Shown here in pieces: positions 26,891 through 38,755 of a stretch of DNA of 64,000 nt (position 1 is the stretch's first letter; each line of letters begins with the position of its first letter). Origin of the DNA: Acidimicrobiaceae bacterium (GTDB lineage Bacteria; Actinomycetota; Acidimicrobiia; Acidimicrobiales; Ilumatobacteraceae); contig JADKGZ010000016.1 of NCBI GenBank assembly GCA_016722025.1, positions 73,716 to 137,715 on the forward strand, given 5' to 3'. Under the pieces are notes generated by a model that worked only from the letters and a program-made list of their open reading frames with translations, did not search any database and had not been told where the DNA came from. The position numbers and the translations under genes were made by a program.

Positions 26891-28046
26891 CTACGACAGC
26901 ATCTCAGCGAGCGCAGCCACCAGCGCGTCGGAGTCGCCCTCGGTGTTGTGTGCGGCGAAGCTGACCCGGACGAAGTTCTGCCCGTTCCACACGGGCAACG
27001 GCACCTCGATGCGATGCTCGCGGAAGAGCCGCTCCTTCAACGCCACCGCGTCGACATGATCGGGAAGGCGGATCGACGCGAGCTGGCCGATCCACTCGGT
27101 CGAGTCGGGACTGATCGACTCGAGGCCGGTGAGTGAGGGCGTTGATTCGCGACCGGGTGAGCAACGCCAGCCGGTGCCCTTCCGCCTGCACGCCGGCCCA
27201 GTCGTGGGTGTTGCAGAAGTCGAGCGCGGCCGAGACCGCAAGGAACGGGGAGAGATCGCGAGTGCCCTGCCACTCGTGGTAGTCGACGAACTGCGACTCG
27301 CTGGGATGGTCGCTCTCCCACCCCCAGCTGACCACCAGCGGCTCCAGCCACGCCTGTGCGGTGGGGTGCGCGTAGAGGAACGAGCACCCCTTCGGCGCAC
27401 ATGCCCACTTGTGCAGCGCGCCCGTGTAGACGTCGCACTCCAGCTGCGCCAGGTCGAGCGGCACGTGCCCGGGTACGTGCGCTCCGTCGACGATCGACAC
27501 GATGCCGGCAGCGCGCGCACGACGGCAGAGCTCGGCCACCGGGAAGACCAGCGCGGTGGCGCTGGTGAGGTGGTCGAGGAACAGCACCTTGGTGCGCGGC
27601 GTGACCGCCGACCACACGCGCTCGACGAAGTCGGCAGCCGTGCTGACCGGCACAGGGATGGGTACCCGCACGTACGACGCCCCTGCTTCGGCACACCGCT
27701 TGCGCCAGGTGCGGTACATGGCGCCGTACTCGTGGTCGGTGGTGAGCACCTCGTCGCCCGGCTGCAGGTGCAGGTTGTTCGCCACCATGTTGACGGCCGT
27801 GGTGGGGTTCGGGAAGAACACCACGTCGTCGGCGGCGGCGCCCACGAACGAGCCCAGTCGAGCACGTGCCTCGGCCAACAGCTCGGGCGCCCGGCGTTGC
27901 AGCCACGCAACCGGGTTGCGTTCCATCTCGCGCTGCAACCCTTCATAGGCCTGCTGCACCACCGCGGGCACGGCACCGAACGAACCATGATTGAGGAAGA
28001 CGAGATCCGGATCGAGCAGGAAGTCGTCGCGTGTGGGCCTGGGCAT
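26891..28046 (-). CDS. Class V aminotransferase-like PLP enzyme (CefD/isopenicillin-N-epimerase type), one frameshift
   Basis: The frame opens MPRPTRDDFLLDPDLVFLNH and GSFGAVPAVVQQAYEGLQRE, as in CefD-like proteins. VFFPNPTTAVNMVANNL binds the cofactor phosphate, SIVDGAHVPGHVPLDL contains the PLP-stacking D-x-A-H, and the Schiff-base lysine is in YTGALHKWACAPKGCSFLY. The frame slips near 27140 (after RSRINALT) and continues as GLESISPDSTEWIGQLASIR and PLPVWNGQNFVRVSFAAHNT to a stop at 26891. The repaired length is about 384 residues. Family members epimerise, desulfurate or cleave amino-acid derivatives, so the substrate is open. TACGCT lies eight bases before the ATG, facing the divergent PLP decarboxylase gene. 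Confidence 0.82.
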
Positions 28047-28054
28047 CGGCGGTC

Positions 28055-28060
28055 AGCGTA
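28055..28060 (-). promoter_or_regulatory. Candidate leaderless -10 box (TACGCT)
   Basis: On the minus strand TACGCT is followed by eight bases and the ATG at 28046. The divergent box at 28086 means the two PLP-enzyme genes share a 52-bp promoter gap. Confidence 0.4.
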
Positions 28061-28085
28061 GACGCCGGCCCCCGTTGTGGTCGGG

Positions 28086-28091
28086 TACGTT
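28086..28091 (+). promoter_or_regulatory. Candidate leaderless -10 box (TACGTT)
   Basis: TACGTT ends seven bases before the ATG at 28099, with no Shine-Dalgarno sequence between. Confidence 0.4.
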
Positions 28092-28098
28092 GCGGGGC

Positions 28099-29346
28099 AT
28101 GGCACTTCCCTCCCATGGTCTCGGCCGCGACGACGTGTTGGCCCAGCTCGACGGTCTCAAGGCCGACGATGTTCGTTGGCGCGACGGTCACGCGTTCACG
28201 CTGGTGTACAACGCCGGCGACGACGTGCTGGCCGTCGCCGAGGCGGCCTACGCCAGGTACTCCAGTGAGAACGCACTCAACACCGATGCGTTCCCCAGCC
28301 TGCGCCGCATACAGAACGAGGTCGTCGGCATCGTCGGCGACTGGCTGCAGGCCGGGCCCGAGGGCGCCGGGTTCATGACCAGCGGCGGTACCGAGAGCAT
28401 CCTGATGGCGGTGAAGGCCGCTCGCGAACGGGGCCGCAAGGAGCGCAACATCACCGCCCCCAACGTGGTGCTGCCCACCAGCGCACATGCGGCGTTCGAG
28501 AAGGGGTGCTACTACTTCGGCCTCGAGAGCCGGCGCATTCCGGTGGGCGCCGACTGGCGAGCCGACGTACCGGCCATGGAAGCGGCGATCGACGACAACA
28601 CCGTGCTGGTGGTGGGCTCGGCGCCGCAGTACCCGCAAGGTGTGATCGACCCCATCGCCGACATCGCGGCGCTGGCCGCCGCCCGCGACATCAACTGCCA
28701 CGTCGACGGGTGCATGGGCGGCGTCACCCTCACCTACCTGGCCCGCTTGGGCCACGACATCCAGCCGTGGAACTTCACCGTGCCGGGGGTCACCAGCATC
28801 TCGGTCGACCTGCACAAGTTCGGGTACACGGCCAAGGGCGCATCGGTGATCATGCATCGCAACAAGCGCCTGCGCAACTACCAGACCTACGTCACCGACA
28901 ACTGGCTGGGTGGCCTGTACGGCTCGTCGGGCGTGCTCGGCACCAAGGGCGGTGGCGCCATGGCTGCCGCGTGGGCCGTGATGAACTACCTCGGCGACGA
29001 CGGCTACCTGCGGCTCGCGGCCGCCGCCCGACGTGCGTGCGAGCAACTGGCGGCTGCCGTCGTGGCGATTCCTGAGCTGCAGTTGCGCGCCGCGCCTGAT
29101 GCGATGCTGCTGGCGTTCGGCGCCGCCGACCCGGCGCGGCTGGATGTGTACGCACTGGCCGATGCACTGTGGCGGCGCGGCTGGTACCTCGACCGGCAAG
29201 GCCCGCCGGCCTCGTTGCACTGCACCGTCAACGCGGTGCACGACGGCAAGATCGACGCCTTCGTGACCGACCTGCATGCATCGCTCGCAGAGGTGCTGGC
29301 AGCGGGTGCCGGCGGCGAACAAGGCGCGTACGGCACCGTCGAGTGA
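28099..29346 (+). CDS. Group II PLP decarboxylase, sphingosine-1-phosphate lyase-like
   Basis: A 415-residue PLP enzyme. YSSENALNTDAFPSLRRIQN and GAGFMTSGGTESILMAVKAA (phosphate-binding SGGTES) are hallmark segments. INCHVDGCMGGVTLTYLARL holds the aspartate pairing with the pyridine nitrogen, and TSISVDLHKFGYTAKGASVI has the Schiff-base lysine in DxHKFGY. Together with the early VPLPTS-like HAAFEKG block, this is the pattern of S1P lyase/tyrosine or glutamate decarboxylase relatives. It may cleave a phosphorylated long-chain base or decarboxylate an amino acid. TACGTT seven bases upstream suggests a leaderless start. A 14-bp perfect palindromic hairpin follows the stop. Confidence 0.87.
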   Translation: MALPSHGLGRDDVLAQLDGLKADDVRWRDGHAFTLVYNAGDDVLAVAEAAYARYSSENALNTDAFPSLRRIQNEVVGIVGDWLQAGPEGAGFMTSGGTESILMAVKAARERGRKERNITAPNVVLPTSAHAAFEKGCYYFGLESRRIPVGADWRADVPAMEAAIDDNTVLVVGSAPQYPQGVIDPIADIAALAAARDINCHVDGCMGGVTLTYLARLGHDIQPWNFTVPGVTSISVDLHKFGYTAKGASVIMHRNKRLRNYQTYVTDNWLGGLYGSSGVLGTKGGGAMAAAWAVMNYLGDDGYLRLAAAARRACEQLAAAVVAIPELQLRAAPDAMLLAFGAADPARLDVYALADALWRRGWYLDRQGPPASLHCTVNAVHDGKIDAFVTDLHASLAEVLAAGAGGEQGAYGTVE

Positions 29347-29356
29347 CGTCGAGTGA

Positions 29357-29384
29357 GCGGGCAGCGTGTGCACACGCTGCCCGC
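29357..29384. terminator. 28-base perfect palindrome, bidirectional terminator between convergent genes
   Basis: GCGGGCAGCGTGTG pairs with CACACGCTGCCCGC without a gap; the hairpin loop must open a few central pairs. It sits 11 bases after the decarboxylase stop and 24 bases beyond the convergent stop at 29408, so it can serve both. Confidence 0.7.
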
Positions 29385-29407
29385 CCGCCCTTGCTCACCG
29401 CGTGCGC

Positions 29408-29827
29408 TCAGTAGACGGGGTTCACCCAGTCGATCCAGAGGCTGTTCGAATCTGCCGGGTCGACCCTGACGTTGAGCCGCAGGCCCGGCTGGCAGCGACC
29501 GAGGTGGATCTGCATCACGGTCTCCTGCCGGCTGACCGGCATCGGCACGCCGCTGGGCATCATCACCAGCAGCTCCAGCTCGACCACCGGGTTGAAGTTC
29601 AACATCGCCCCGGTCTGGCGTGCAGAGGTGATGGTGGCGACTGCAGGCACACCGTTGGCGATGGCCTGCGTCGCCAGCACCGAGCCCTGCGCCATGTTGG
29701 CCATCATCTGATTGGCCTGGGCCATGCGTGCCGACGCATCGGCCATGCGGTCCTTCATCGGCGGCGCGGCATCGTTGATCGCCTTGCCCTGGTCGCTGAG
29801 CTTCTTGATGTCCTTGAAGAAACCCAT
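29408..29827 (-). CDS. Hypothetical MGFF-type protein with DUF3592-like beta domain
   Basis: A 139-residue protein. A helical N-terminus (MGFFKDIKKLSDQGKAINDA to MANMAQGSVLATQ) is followed by a beta unit: AVATITSARQTGAMLNFNPV, VELELLVMMPSGVP, ETVMQIHLGRCQPGLRLNVR and VDPADSNSLWIDW. The closing 'V-x-V-x-x-DPADxxxxWIDW' is the signature of the beta domain also seen in the gene at 10672. It is cytoplasmic with no membrane segment. The function is unknown. Its ATG lies inside the 3' end of the upstream gene as printed, but a frameshift there may remove the overlap. Confidence 0.7.
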   Translation of the reverse strand: MGFFKDIKKLSDQGKAINDAAPPMKDRMADASARMAQANQMMANMAQGSVLATQAIANGVPAVATITSARQTGAMLNFNPVVELELLVMMPSGVPMPVSRQETVMQIHLGRCQPGLRLNVRVDPADSNSLWIDWVNPVY

Positions 29828-30246
29828 GGTTCAGACCGTCCGCGATACACGTCCGAGAACGCCTTGGCCACGGCCGGCTCGCCCTGGATGCGGGCGTTCC
29901 AACCATCGTGGGCCTGCTGCCACGAGGCGCCGTCGATGCCATGCGAGGCGGCGATGCCGGGCAGTGCCGACTGGTCGTAGTTCAACGGTGCGATCGCCTT
30001 CACGATCACGGCGTACTGCTGCAGGCTGACGCCGGCAATGGCGTCGAGCCCGCCGGGCTGTGCCTGCAGGTTGCCGGCCGCCGCCTGCTGGTGCGCTTGT
30101 GCCTCCGCCATCACGGCTTGCTGCTGCGCCATCATCTGCGCCTGGTTGATCTGCGCGCTGTTGGCCATCTGCTGCGACTGCTCGATCAGCCCTGGCGCCG
30201 CGGCGACCGCTTCCTTCATGTCCTTCATCTGCTTGAACAAGCCCAT
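29755..30246 (-). CDS. Hypothetical MGLF-type helical protein; 3' end uncertain
   Basis: The product opens MGLFKQMKDMKEAVAAAPGL and is Gln/Ala/Met-rich (QANSAQINQAQMMAQQQAV-like), which suggests a coiled coil, followed by GLDAIAGVSLQQYAVIVKAI and PGIAASHGIDGASWQQAHDG. As printed it overlaps the next gene by 73 bases and ends in an unlikely Arg/Ser-rich tail. One base shift near 29845 would instead end the protein at a TGA just before the ATG at 29827, giving a clean two-gene operon. A GGAGGAA precedes the ATG. It shares its N-terminal motif with the gene at 10672. The function is unknown. Confidence 0.6.
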   Translation of the reverse strand: MGLFKQMKDMKEAVAAAPGLIEQSQQMANSAQINQAQMMAQQQAVMAEAQAHQQAAAGNLQAQPGGLDAIAGVSLQQYAVIVKAIAPLNYDQSALPGIAASHGIDGASWQQAHDGWNARIQGEPAVAKAFSDVYRGRSEPWVSSRTSRSSATRARRSTMPRRR

Positions 30247-30339
30247 TGCAGTTCCTCCTGGGGTGTTGTTGAGGGCATCGTGCGCCCTCCCCCGCTCACT
30301 GTCATGAGTAGTGGGCTACTCAACTTCCAGCGGCTGTGC

Positions 30340-31071
30340 TCAGTGGCCACCCACCAGTGCACGCAACGACGTCACCAGCGACACCAGTTCGGCAGCCTCG
30401 TCGGCATCGAGCACGGCCGCGTACAGGCCGGCGAGCACCGTGTCGGTGAGCGCCTCGGCTGCGGCCTTGGCGGTGCGCTGCACCTCCGGGTAGGGCTCTG
30501 GCCAGCCGAACTGCTTGCCGTGAGGCGCACCACCGCTGGCCAGCACCGCATCGCGCGGGTGCAGCCCCGACGCGACCACGGCGACGATGTGCACGCTGCC
30601 GCGCAGCTCGCGCAGGACGTGCATCAGCAAGAAGGCGCGCGCCTCGGCGTCGTCGGGTCGCGGCTCTGCCCGCCACGCGGCGAACAGCGCCAGGCCGGTG
30701 CAGTCGACGCCATCGGCAACCTTGCCGGCGAGCTCGGCAAGCCGGCCGGCAGCGCCGAACCCCCGCAGCCGGGCGACCGAACTGGGCACACGCCGCGTAG
30801 CGGCACCGCGGCGGCCCCTTCCACCGCAATGCCGCTCTCCCACATCTTGCGCACCAGAGCCGGCTCGAAGAACCCGAACGCCGACGTCACCACATCAGCA
30901 TCGACGTCGCCGAGCACCCCGCCACGGCCGGCGATGTAGTAGGCGTACCCGTTCGGATAGCCGGCGTCGCGGCACGGCCCGAGCACCTCCGGTGCAGCAT
31001 CCACAGCCACCCACGTCGCCGATGGGGCCGGTGAGGCCACGCACGCTGTCGATCACGCTGGGGGTCGTCAT
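30340..31071 (-). CDS. SCO6745-family (DinB/MarR-associated) protein, two frameshifts
   Basis: Reassembling frames gives MTTPSVIDSVRGLTGPIGD, then CRDAGYPNGYAYYIAGRGGV, LGDVDADVVTSAFGFFEPAL and VRKMWESGIAVEG, then RLAELAGKVADGVDCTGLAL, FAAWRAEPRPDDAEARAFLL and MHVLRELRGSVHIVAVVASG. This order matches the actinobacterial SCO6745 family (aliphatic 'GRxxPLGxVxxxVVxAxFxxFxPxxV' then 'LxxAxxxLREHRGDGHVAAL'). Frames change near 31008 and 30805, so it is probably intact in the organism. The family's function is not known; it is often near MDMPI-type genes. It is divergent from the glycine riboswitch and gcvP. Confidence 0.65.
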
Positions 31072-31146
31072 GGCCGCGAACGTACGCCCCGCCGGCGCGC
31101 GGTCGGCGACGACGCCGGTCCACGCGGGGTAGGTCGGCCTGCCACA

Positions 31147-31345
31147 CCCGGTCGGGAGAGTCGCCCACGCAGCCAGCGCGGTCGGCGCCGAAGGAGCAAC
31201 CTCCCCGGAATCTCTCAGGCCAACGGACCGACCGGGTGGGCAACGCTGGAAAGCAGTCGGGCAAGGCCGGCTCGCCGACGGGGAAACCCGATCACCGGTT
31301 CGCCGGCCCGGGGAAAGCTCTCAGGCAACCATGACAGCGGGGGAA
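31147..31345 (+). ncRNA. Tandem glycine riboswitch (two aptamers) upstream of gcvP
   Basis: Aptamer I begins with P1 CCCGGTCGG (31147-31155), which pairs perfectly with CCGACCGGG (31228-31236). Inside are GGGAGAG, the conserved GCGCCGAAGGAGCAA and GGAATCTCTCAGGCCAACGG, the glycine-aptamer core. After a linker of a few bases, aptamer II opens CGCTGGAAAGC (31244-) and closes CTCTCAGGCAACCATGACAGCG (P1 CGCTG/CAGCG, 31335-31339); its inner helices are longer. Such tandem RNAs bind glycine cooperatively and usually raise expression of the glycine cleavage system. The gcvP ATG follows 40 bases after aptamer II with a GGAGG site, so control of initiation or early termination is possible. Core motifs are seen directly; the on/off mode is inferred. 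Confidence 0.92.
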
Positions 31346-31384
31346 GCAGTTCGCACGCGCCACGACTGGCCTGGAGGCTCCCCG

Positions 31385-34104
<2,720 letters not shown>

Positions 34105-34125
<21 letters not shown>

Positions 34126-34265
34126 GCTGGGGCCGCGGGGGCGCTGGGCGGGGGGGGGGCCCCCCCGGGGGGGGGGGGGGGGGCGCGGCCCGGGGCCGGG
34201 GGGAACCCCGGCGGGGAGCGGAAAAAGGGGGGGGGGGGGGCCCGGGGGGGCCCAGAGGGGGAACC
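34105..34265. other. G/C homopolymer block, probable sequencing or assembly artefact
   Basis: About 160 bases made almost only of long runs of G and C (runs of up to 18 G at 34164-34181), with a few A positions. It replaces the expected end of gcvP. Such strand-biased homopolymers are typical of low-quality read tails and are not seen elsewhere in the window. Confidence 0.75.
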
Positions 34266-34346
34266 CAGAGTGCGGCGAAGCGTCGTGAGGGCAGCGAAGC
34301 GCTCGACCCGACACGCAACGGCGCACCCGGCGCTCCATGGGCGCGC

Positions 34347-34352
34347 TACGGT
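34347..34352 (+). promoter_or_regulatory. Candidate leaderless -10 box (TACGGT)
   Basis: TACGGT ends eight bases before the ATG at 34361. Confidence 0.4.
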
Positions 34353-34360
34353 CCCACCTC

Positions 34361-35125
34361 ATGGCAGAGAGTTCCACACCCGGGTTGGGCGACCTGATGG
34401 GGTTGTTCGGCCCCAACAACCCGTTCAGCGGCATCAGCAAGTCGATCGCGCAGTTCCAGCGCGGCGTCAGCCAGTTCCTCGACAGCGTCGAGAAGTTCAA
34501 CGACACGATGGACCAACTGAACGGGGTCGCCAAGCGAGTGAACGGGTTGCTCGACACCGTCGAGGAGCCGATCCAGGCGTTCGTGCCGCAGATCACGCGC
34601 ACGATCAAGGCCGCCGACGCGCTGGTCGACCAGCTCAGTGGGCCCATCGAGAAGGTCGCGCCCAGCCTCAACCGGTTCGCCGACATGCTCTCCAACCCTG
34701 CGTTGCTGGCGCTGCCCGCGGAACTGGGCGACTTCATGAACACGCTCGGCGACCTCGCGCAGCGCTTGCAGCCGTTGGGCCAGCTGGCCGAGTCGGCGGG
34801 CGGCTGGTTCGGGCTGCGCCCCCTTGCCGCGTTGCGGTCGGGCAGTGGCACGGCGCGTTCGACGCCGCCGGTCGCCAGCCCTGCCCCTCCCCCGCCGCCC
34901 GCGCGCACGACTGCCCCGGCGAAGAAGGCCCCGGCGAAGAGGGCTCCGGCGAAGAGGGCTCCGGCGAAGAAGGTCGCACCCAAGAAGGCCGCCGCAGCGA
35001 CACCGGCCACGGCTGCACCGAAGAAGGCCGCGCCGAAGAAGGCTGCACCGAAGAAGGCTGCATCGAGGAAAGCCGCCGCCAAGAAGACGTCCGCGAGGAA
35101 GGCCCCACCCAAGAAGGCTCGGTAG
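34361..35125 (+). CDS. Phasin-like helical protein with histone-H1-like Lys/Ala/Pro tail
   Basis: A 254-residue protein. The N-terminal half (residues about 10-160) is amphipathic helix (FGPNNPFSGISKSIAQFQRG, FLDSVEKFNDTMDQLNGVAK, NPALLALPAELGDFMNTLGD), resembling surface-coating proteins of storage granules. The C-terminal 85 residues are repeats of AKKAPAKRAPAKRAPAKK and PKKAAPKKAAPKKAASRK, as in histone H1 and in the DNA-binding tails of mycobacterial HU/Hlp and of PhaM/PhaF-type proteins. The combination suggests a bridge between a hydrophobic granule or membrane surface and DNA or polyphosphate. This is inference from composition; no enzyme domain is present. TACGGT lies eight bases before the ATG. 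Confidence 0.65.
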   Translation: MAESSTPGLGDLMGLFGPNNPFSGISKSIAQFQRGVSQFLDSVEKFNDTMDQLNGVAKRVNGLLDTVEEPIQAFVPQITRTIKAADALVDQLSGPIEKVAPSLNRFADMLSNPALLALPAELGDFMNTLGDLAQRLQPLGQLAESAGGWFGLRPLAALRSGSGTARSTPPVASPAPPPPPARTTAPAKKAPAKRAPAKRAPAKKVAPKKAAAATPATAAPKKAAPKKAAPKKAASRKAAAKKTSARKAPPKKAR

Positions 35126-35131
35126 TGGTGG

Positions 35132-36186
<1,055 letters not shown>

Positions 36187-36187
<1 letters not shown>

Positions 36188-36642
36188 CACACGGCCTGAG
36201 CAGCGGCGAGCAACGCCCCGTCGGGATCGCCGAAGTGCAGCAGCGACGCGTCGAGATCGGTCTTCACGCTGCCGATGGCCAGCACGTTGAGCACGCCCTG
36301 GCCGCCGCGGCGCACGATGTCGATGAGCATCTCACCGTCGCACAGCAGCACGTCGTTGCCGCTGATCACCAGCGTGGCCGTGGCGATGTCGGTGTCGGCC
36401 TGCTCGCGCAAGTAGGTGAACGCCTTGCGCACCGATTCCAGCTTGATGCCGGCGTCGAGCAGGCTCTTGATGACGCGCAGCTCGAGCAGGTCTCGGTAGC
36501 TGTAGGTGCGCCGGCTGCCGCTGCCGGTGGCGTCGGTGAGCGAGGGCCGAATGAGGTCGGTGCGTGCCCAGTAATCGAGTTGCCGATACGAGATGCCCAC
36601 CACGCTGGCGGCCTTGGTACCGCTGAAACCGAGCTCACTCAT
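36187..36642 (-). CDS. MerR-family regulator, Rv1830-like
   Basis: A 151-residue MerR protein. The wHTH reads GTKAASVVGISYRQLDYWAR and TDLIRPSLTDATGSGSRRTY, with the second wing SYRDLLELRVIKSLLDAGIK. The C-terminal domain (VISGNDVLLCDGEMLIDIVR, GGQGVLNVLAIGSVKTDL) fits the second MerR protein (Rv1830 in M. tuberculosis) of the conserved gcvH-garA-Rv1828-Rv1829-Rv1830 block. The N-terminal cysteines of metal sensors are absent, and the single Cys lies in VLLCDGE. GGAGG stands before the ATG. Its job is unknown; the conserved order beside gcvT suggests coordination of cell growth and glycine metabolism. Confidence 0.9.
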
Positions 36643-36737
36643 CGATGCCTCCGAAGGTTCGTCACACGCGAGTAACTACGCCTGTGTAACAGGGTCGCCA
36701 TCGTAGGCCGCATGCGAGCACGCCGTCAAGCACGCTT

Positions 36738-36755
36738 CGCGCGATGAATCGCGCG
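36738..36755 (-). terminator. Hairpin after the bifunctional nuclease gene
   Basis: CGCGCGA (36738-36744) and TCGCGCG (36749-36755) form a 7-bp stem with a TGAA loop, 11 bases past the stop at 36766. The following MerR gene starts about 95 bases further on, so it may be an attenuating or intra-operon hairpin. Confidence 0.45.
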
Positions 36756-36765
36756 CTGCGTGCGC

Positions 36766-37260
36766 TCAGCTGGCGAAGTCGTCGGGGCTGATGTCGTCGA
36801 GGAAGTCGCGGAACTCGTCGAGGATCGCTTCCTCGTCGCCCTCTTGCGCCTCCTCGGGTGCTTCCACCGCTGCTTCGTCGAGCAGTGCCTCCTCGGCGAA
36901 GATGGGCGCAGTGGTGCGCACCGACAGCGCAATGGCATCGCTGGGGCGGCTGGAGACCACGATCTCGCCGGCGGCGGTGCGCAGGTGCAGCTCGGCGAAG
37001 AACGTGTGCTCGCGCACTTCGGTGATGACCACCCGTTCCAGCGTCGCGCCCAGCGCGAGCATGACGGTGACCAACAAGTCGTGCGTGAGCGGCCGTGGGG
37101 GCACGATGCCCTCCATCGCGCTGTGGATGGCCGAGGCCTCTGGCCCACCGATGAGGATGGGCAGCACGCGTGGGCGCTCGGTCTCGTGCTCGCGCAGCAT
37201 CACCACCGGTGTGTTGGCCGGCAACTCCACACGCACTCCGAGTAATTCCATGCGAATCAC
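36766..37260 (-). CDS. Bifunctional nuclease family protein (DUF151), Rv1829-like
   Basis: A 164-residue protein. The DUF151 core spans residues 1-125: LGVRVELPANTPVVMLREHE, RVLPILIGGPEASAIHSAME and PPRPLTHDLLVTVMLALGAT, then FFAELHLRTAAGEIVVSSRP and SDAIALSVRTTAPIF. The 'PPRPLTHDL' and 'SRPSDAIALA' motifs are diagnostic. An acidic tail (EEALLDEAAVEAPEEAQEGD) follows, as in other actinobacteria. Plant relatives have DNase and RNase activity; the bacterial role is unknown. It sits between two MerR genes, as in mycobacteria. The start could be the ATG at 37260 or the one at 37251. Confidence 0.93.
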   Translation of the reverse strand: MIRMELLGVRVELPANTPVVMLREHETERPRVLPILIGGPEASAIHSAMEGIVPPRPLTHDLLVTVMLALGATLERVVITEVREHTFFAELHLRTAAGEIVVSSRPSDAIALSVRTTAPIFAEEALLDEAAVEAPEEAQEGDEEAILDEFRDFLDDISPDDFAS

Positions 37261-37288
37261 AGCGTGATGGTACCGCGCTTCGCCGCGA

Positions 37289-38252
37289 TCAGGCCTCGAG
37301 GTGATGCTGCAACGCGGAGCTCAAGATGGCGGCGCGCAGCTCGCCTCCTTGACGTGACAGTTCGGTGAGCAGCGCCGATGCTTGCTGCCTGCTCTGCGGG
37401 TTGCGCTGGCGGATGAGTGGCAGCACCAGCTGCTCGAACAACGCAGCTTCTCGTTCGGCCGCCTGGCGCCAGGCGCGCAGGTGCCGCGGCTCGACACCGC
37501 GGGCCAAGGAACCCGGCAGCGGCACGGGCGATGGCCAGGTCGTCTGCCGAGTACAGCGTTGGTGCCCGTGCCACGCCAGCGAGCAGGCCGAACGACTCGA
37601 GCTCGGCCAGCTGCTTGCTGGTGATGCCTGGCATGGCACACAGCTCGCGGCCATAGGTGTCGTGCGCTGTCTCGACCGGAGGGGGGTGCGTTGGCGGCGA
37701 AGAACGCCGCAGGGGGTTCGCGTGGGACGCTGGACGACGCCAGGCCGTTGGCGGCGGGGCGTCGATGGCTGCCGATGGTGCCGAGACGAGTGCGACCACC
37801 GTTGGTGCCTCGATGGGCGGCGGCGACACCGACGGTGCCAGCCTGAGCTGTGCGGCCGGGTGGTGCCCCGTGGGGACCACGGTGCCTTCCGGCAGATCGA
37901 GGTCGCCGGTCTCGTCGAAGCCACCATCGGTCGAGCCCGGATGCCGCTCCAGCACGGTCACGTTGCGAATGCCACGGGGCGGCGTGAGCGACCCGGAGTC
38001 GTCGATCTGGCCGTTCTCCAAACGGTCGCGGATGACCCGCAACGGAAGGAAGTTCTCCTTCTGCTCGCGCAGGATCACCCGCAGACGATCGACGTCGAGG
38101 TCGTAGAACTTGCGATAGCCAGACGGTGTGCGCTCGGGGTCGATGAGGCCTTGGCTCTCGAGGAAGCGGATCTTGGAGATGGTGACGTCGGGGAACTCCT
38201 CGAGCAGGAGCGCCAAGACCTCACCGATGGACAGGTACGGGTGTTCCGGCAT
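37289..38252 (-). CDS. ftsR: FtsR-like MerR-family regulator (Rv1828-like), one frameshift
   Basis: The N-terminal MerR wHTH reads LSIGEVLALLLEEFPDVTIS, KIRFLESQGLIDPERTPSGY and RKFYDLDVDRLRVILREQKE, which matches C. glutamicum FtsR and M. tuberculosis Rv1828. A long Pro/Ala-rich linker follows (about residues 90-200), then a second helix-rich domain (YGRELCAMPGITSKQLAELE, SFGLLAGVARAPTLYSADD). The frame slips near 37505; the corrected end reads LARGVEPRHLRAWRQAAERE and AALFEQLVLPLIRQRNPQSR and stops at 37289. The repaired length is about 320 residues. FtsR activates ftsZ transcription in C. glutamicum. It starts three bases after the FHA gene stop. Confidence 0.87.
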
Positions 38253-38255
38253 GGA

Positions 38256-38741
38256 CTACCCGTCGGTCTTCTGGAAGAACACGAGACGGAACTTGCCGAT
38301 CTGCAACTCGTCACCCTGCACCAACGGCGCCTCGTCGATGCGGGAGTTGTTGACGTAGGTGCCGTTCAACGAGCCGACATCGCGCACCACGTACGACTGA
38401 CCGGTGCGAATGATCTCCGCATGGCGCCGTGACACGGTGATGTCGTCGAGGCTGATCTCGCCATCGGTAGAACGACCGAGGCGCGTGATGGCGGCGTCGA
38501 GCGACATGGCAGCGCCCGCCTGCGGCCCGTTGCGCACCACCAGCGACGCGGCTCCGGCCGGCAGGTCGCCGAGGTTGACGACAACATCGTCCTCTGGCCC
38601 GGGGGCCTCTTGCAGTGGATCTACCTTTGCCAGCGTGATGGTGTGATCGGTGAGTCGATCGAGCACACCGCCGCACGACGAGCAGAAGGCGGCGTCGGGC
38701 GGGTTCCGATGACCGCACTGGTTGCAGAACACATACGCCAT
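38256..38741 (-). CDS. FHA-domain protein (GarA-like) with N-terminal zinc ribbon
   Basis: A 161-residue protein. Residues 6-25 form a zinc ribbon (CNQCGHRNPPDAAFCSSC). The FHA domain (about residues 70-155) shows ITRLGRSTDGEISLDDITVS, RRHAEIIRTGQSYVVRDVGS and LNGTYVNNSRIDEAPL, with the phosphothreonine-binding GR, S-RRH and N residues intact. In mycobacteria GarA binds 2-oxoglutarate enzymes and is controlled by PknB/PknG phosphorylation of an N-terminal ETTS motif. Here the linker reads HTITLAKVDPLQEAPGPEDD, with no ETTS motif, and the zinc ribbon is extra. A TAGGGT box is eight bases before the ATG. Confidence 0.92.
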   Translation of the reverse strand: MAYVFCNQCGHRNPPDAAFCSSCGGVLDRLTDHTITLAKVDPLQEAPGPEDDVVVNLGDLPAGAASLVVRNGPQAGAAMSLDAAITRLGRSTDGEISLDDITVSRRHAEIIRTGQSYVVRDVGSLNGTYVNNSRIDEAPLVQGDELQIGKFRLVFFQKTDG

Positions 38742-38749
38742 TGCGGCCA

Positions 38750-38755
38750 ACCCTA
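38750..38755 (-). promoter_or_regulatory. Candidate leaderless -10 box (TAGGGT)
   Basis: On the minus strand TAGGGT, overlapping the gcvH stop, is followed by eight bases and the ATG at 38741. It gives the FHA-ftsR part of the block its own possible promoter. Confidence 0.4.

Noticed and set aside
27943..29373. Long antisense frame (476 codons) over the PLP decarboxylase gene
   Set aside because: The plus strand encodes a clear PLP enzyme with all motifs; the antisense frame is a high-GC shadow rich in Arg, His and Gly.
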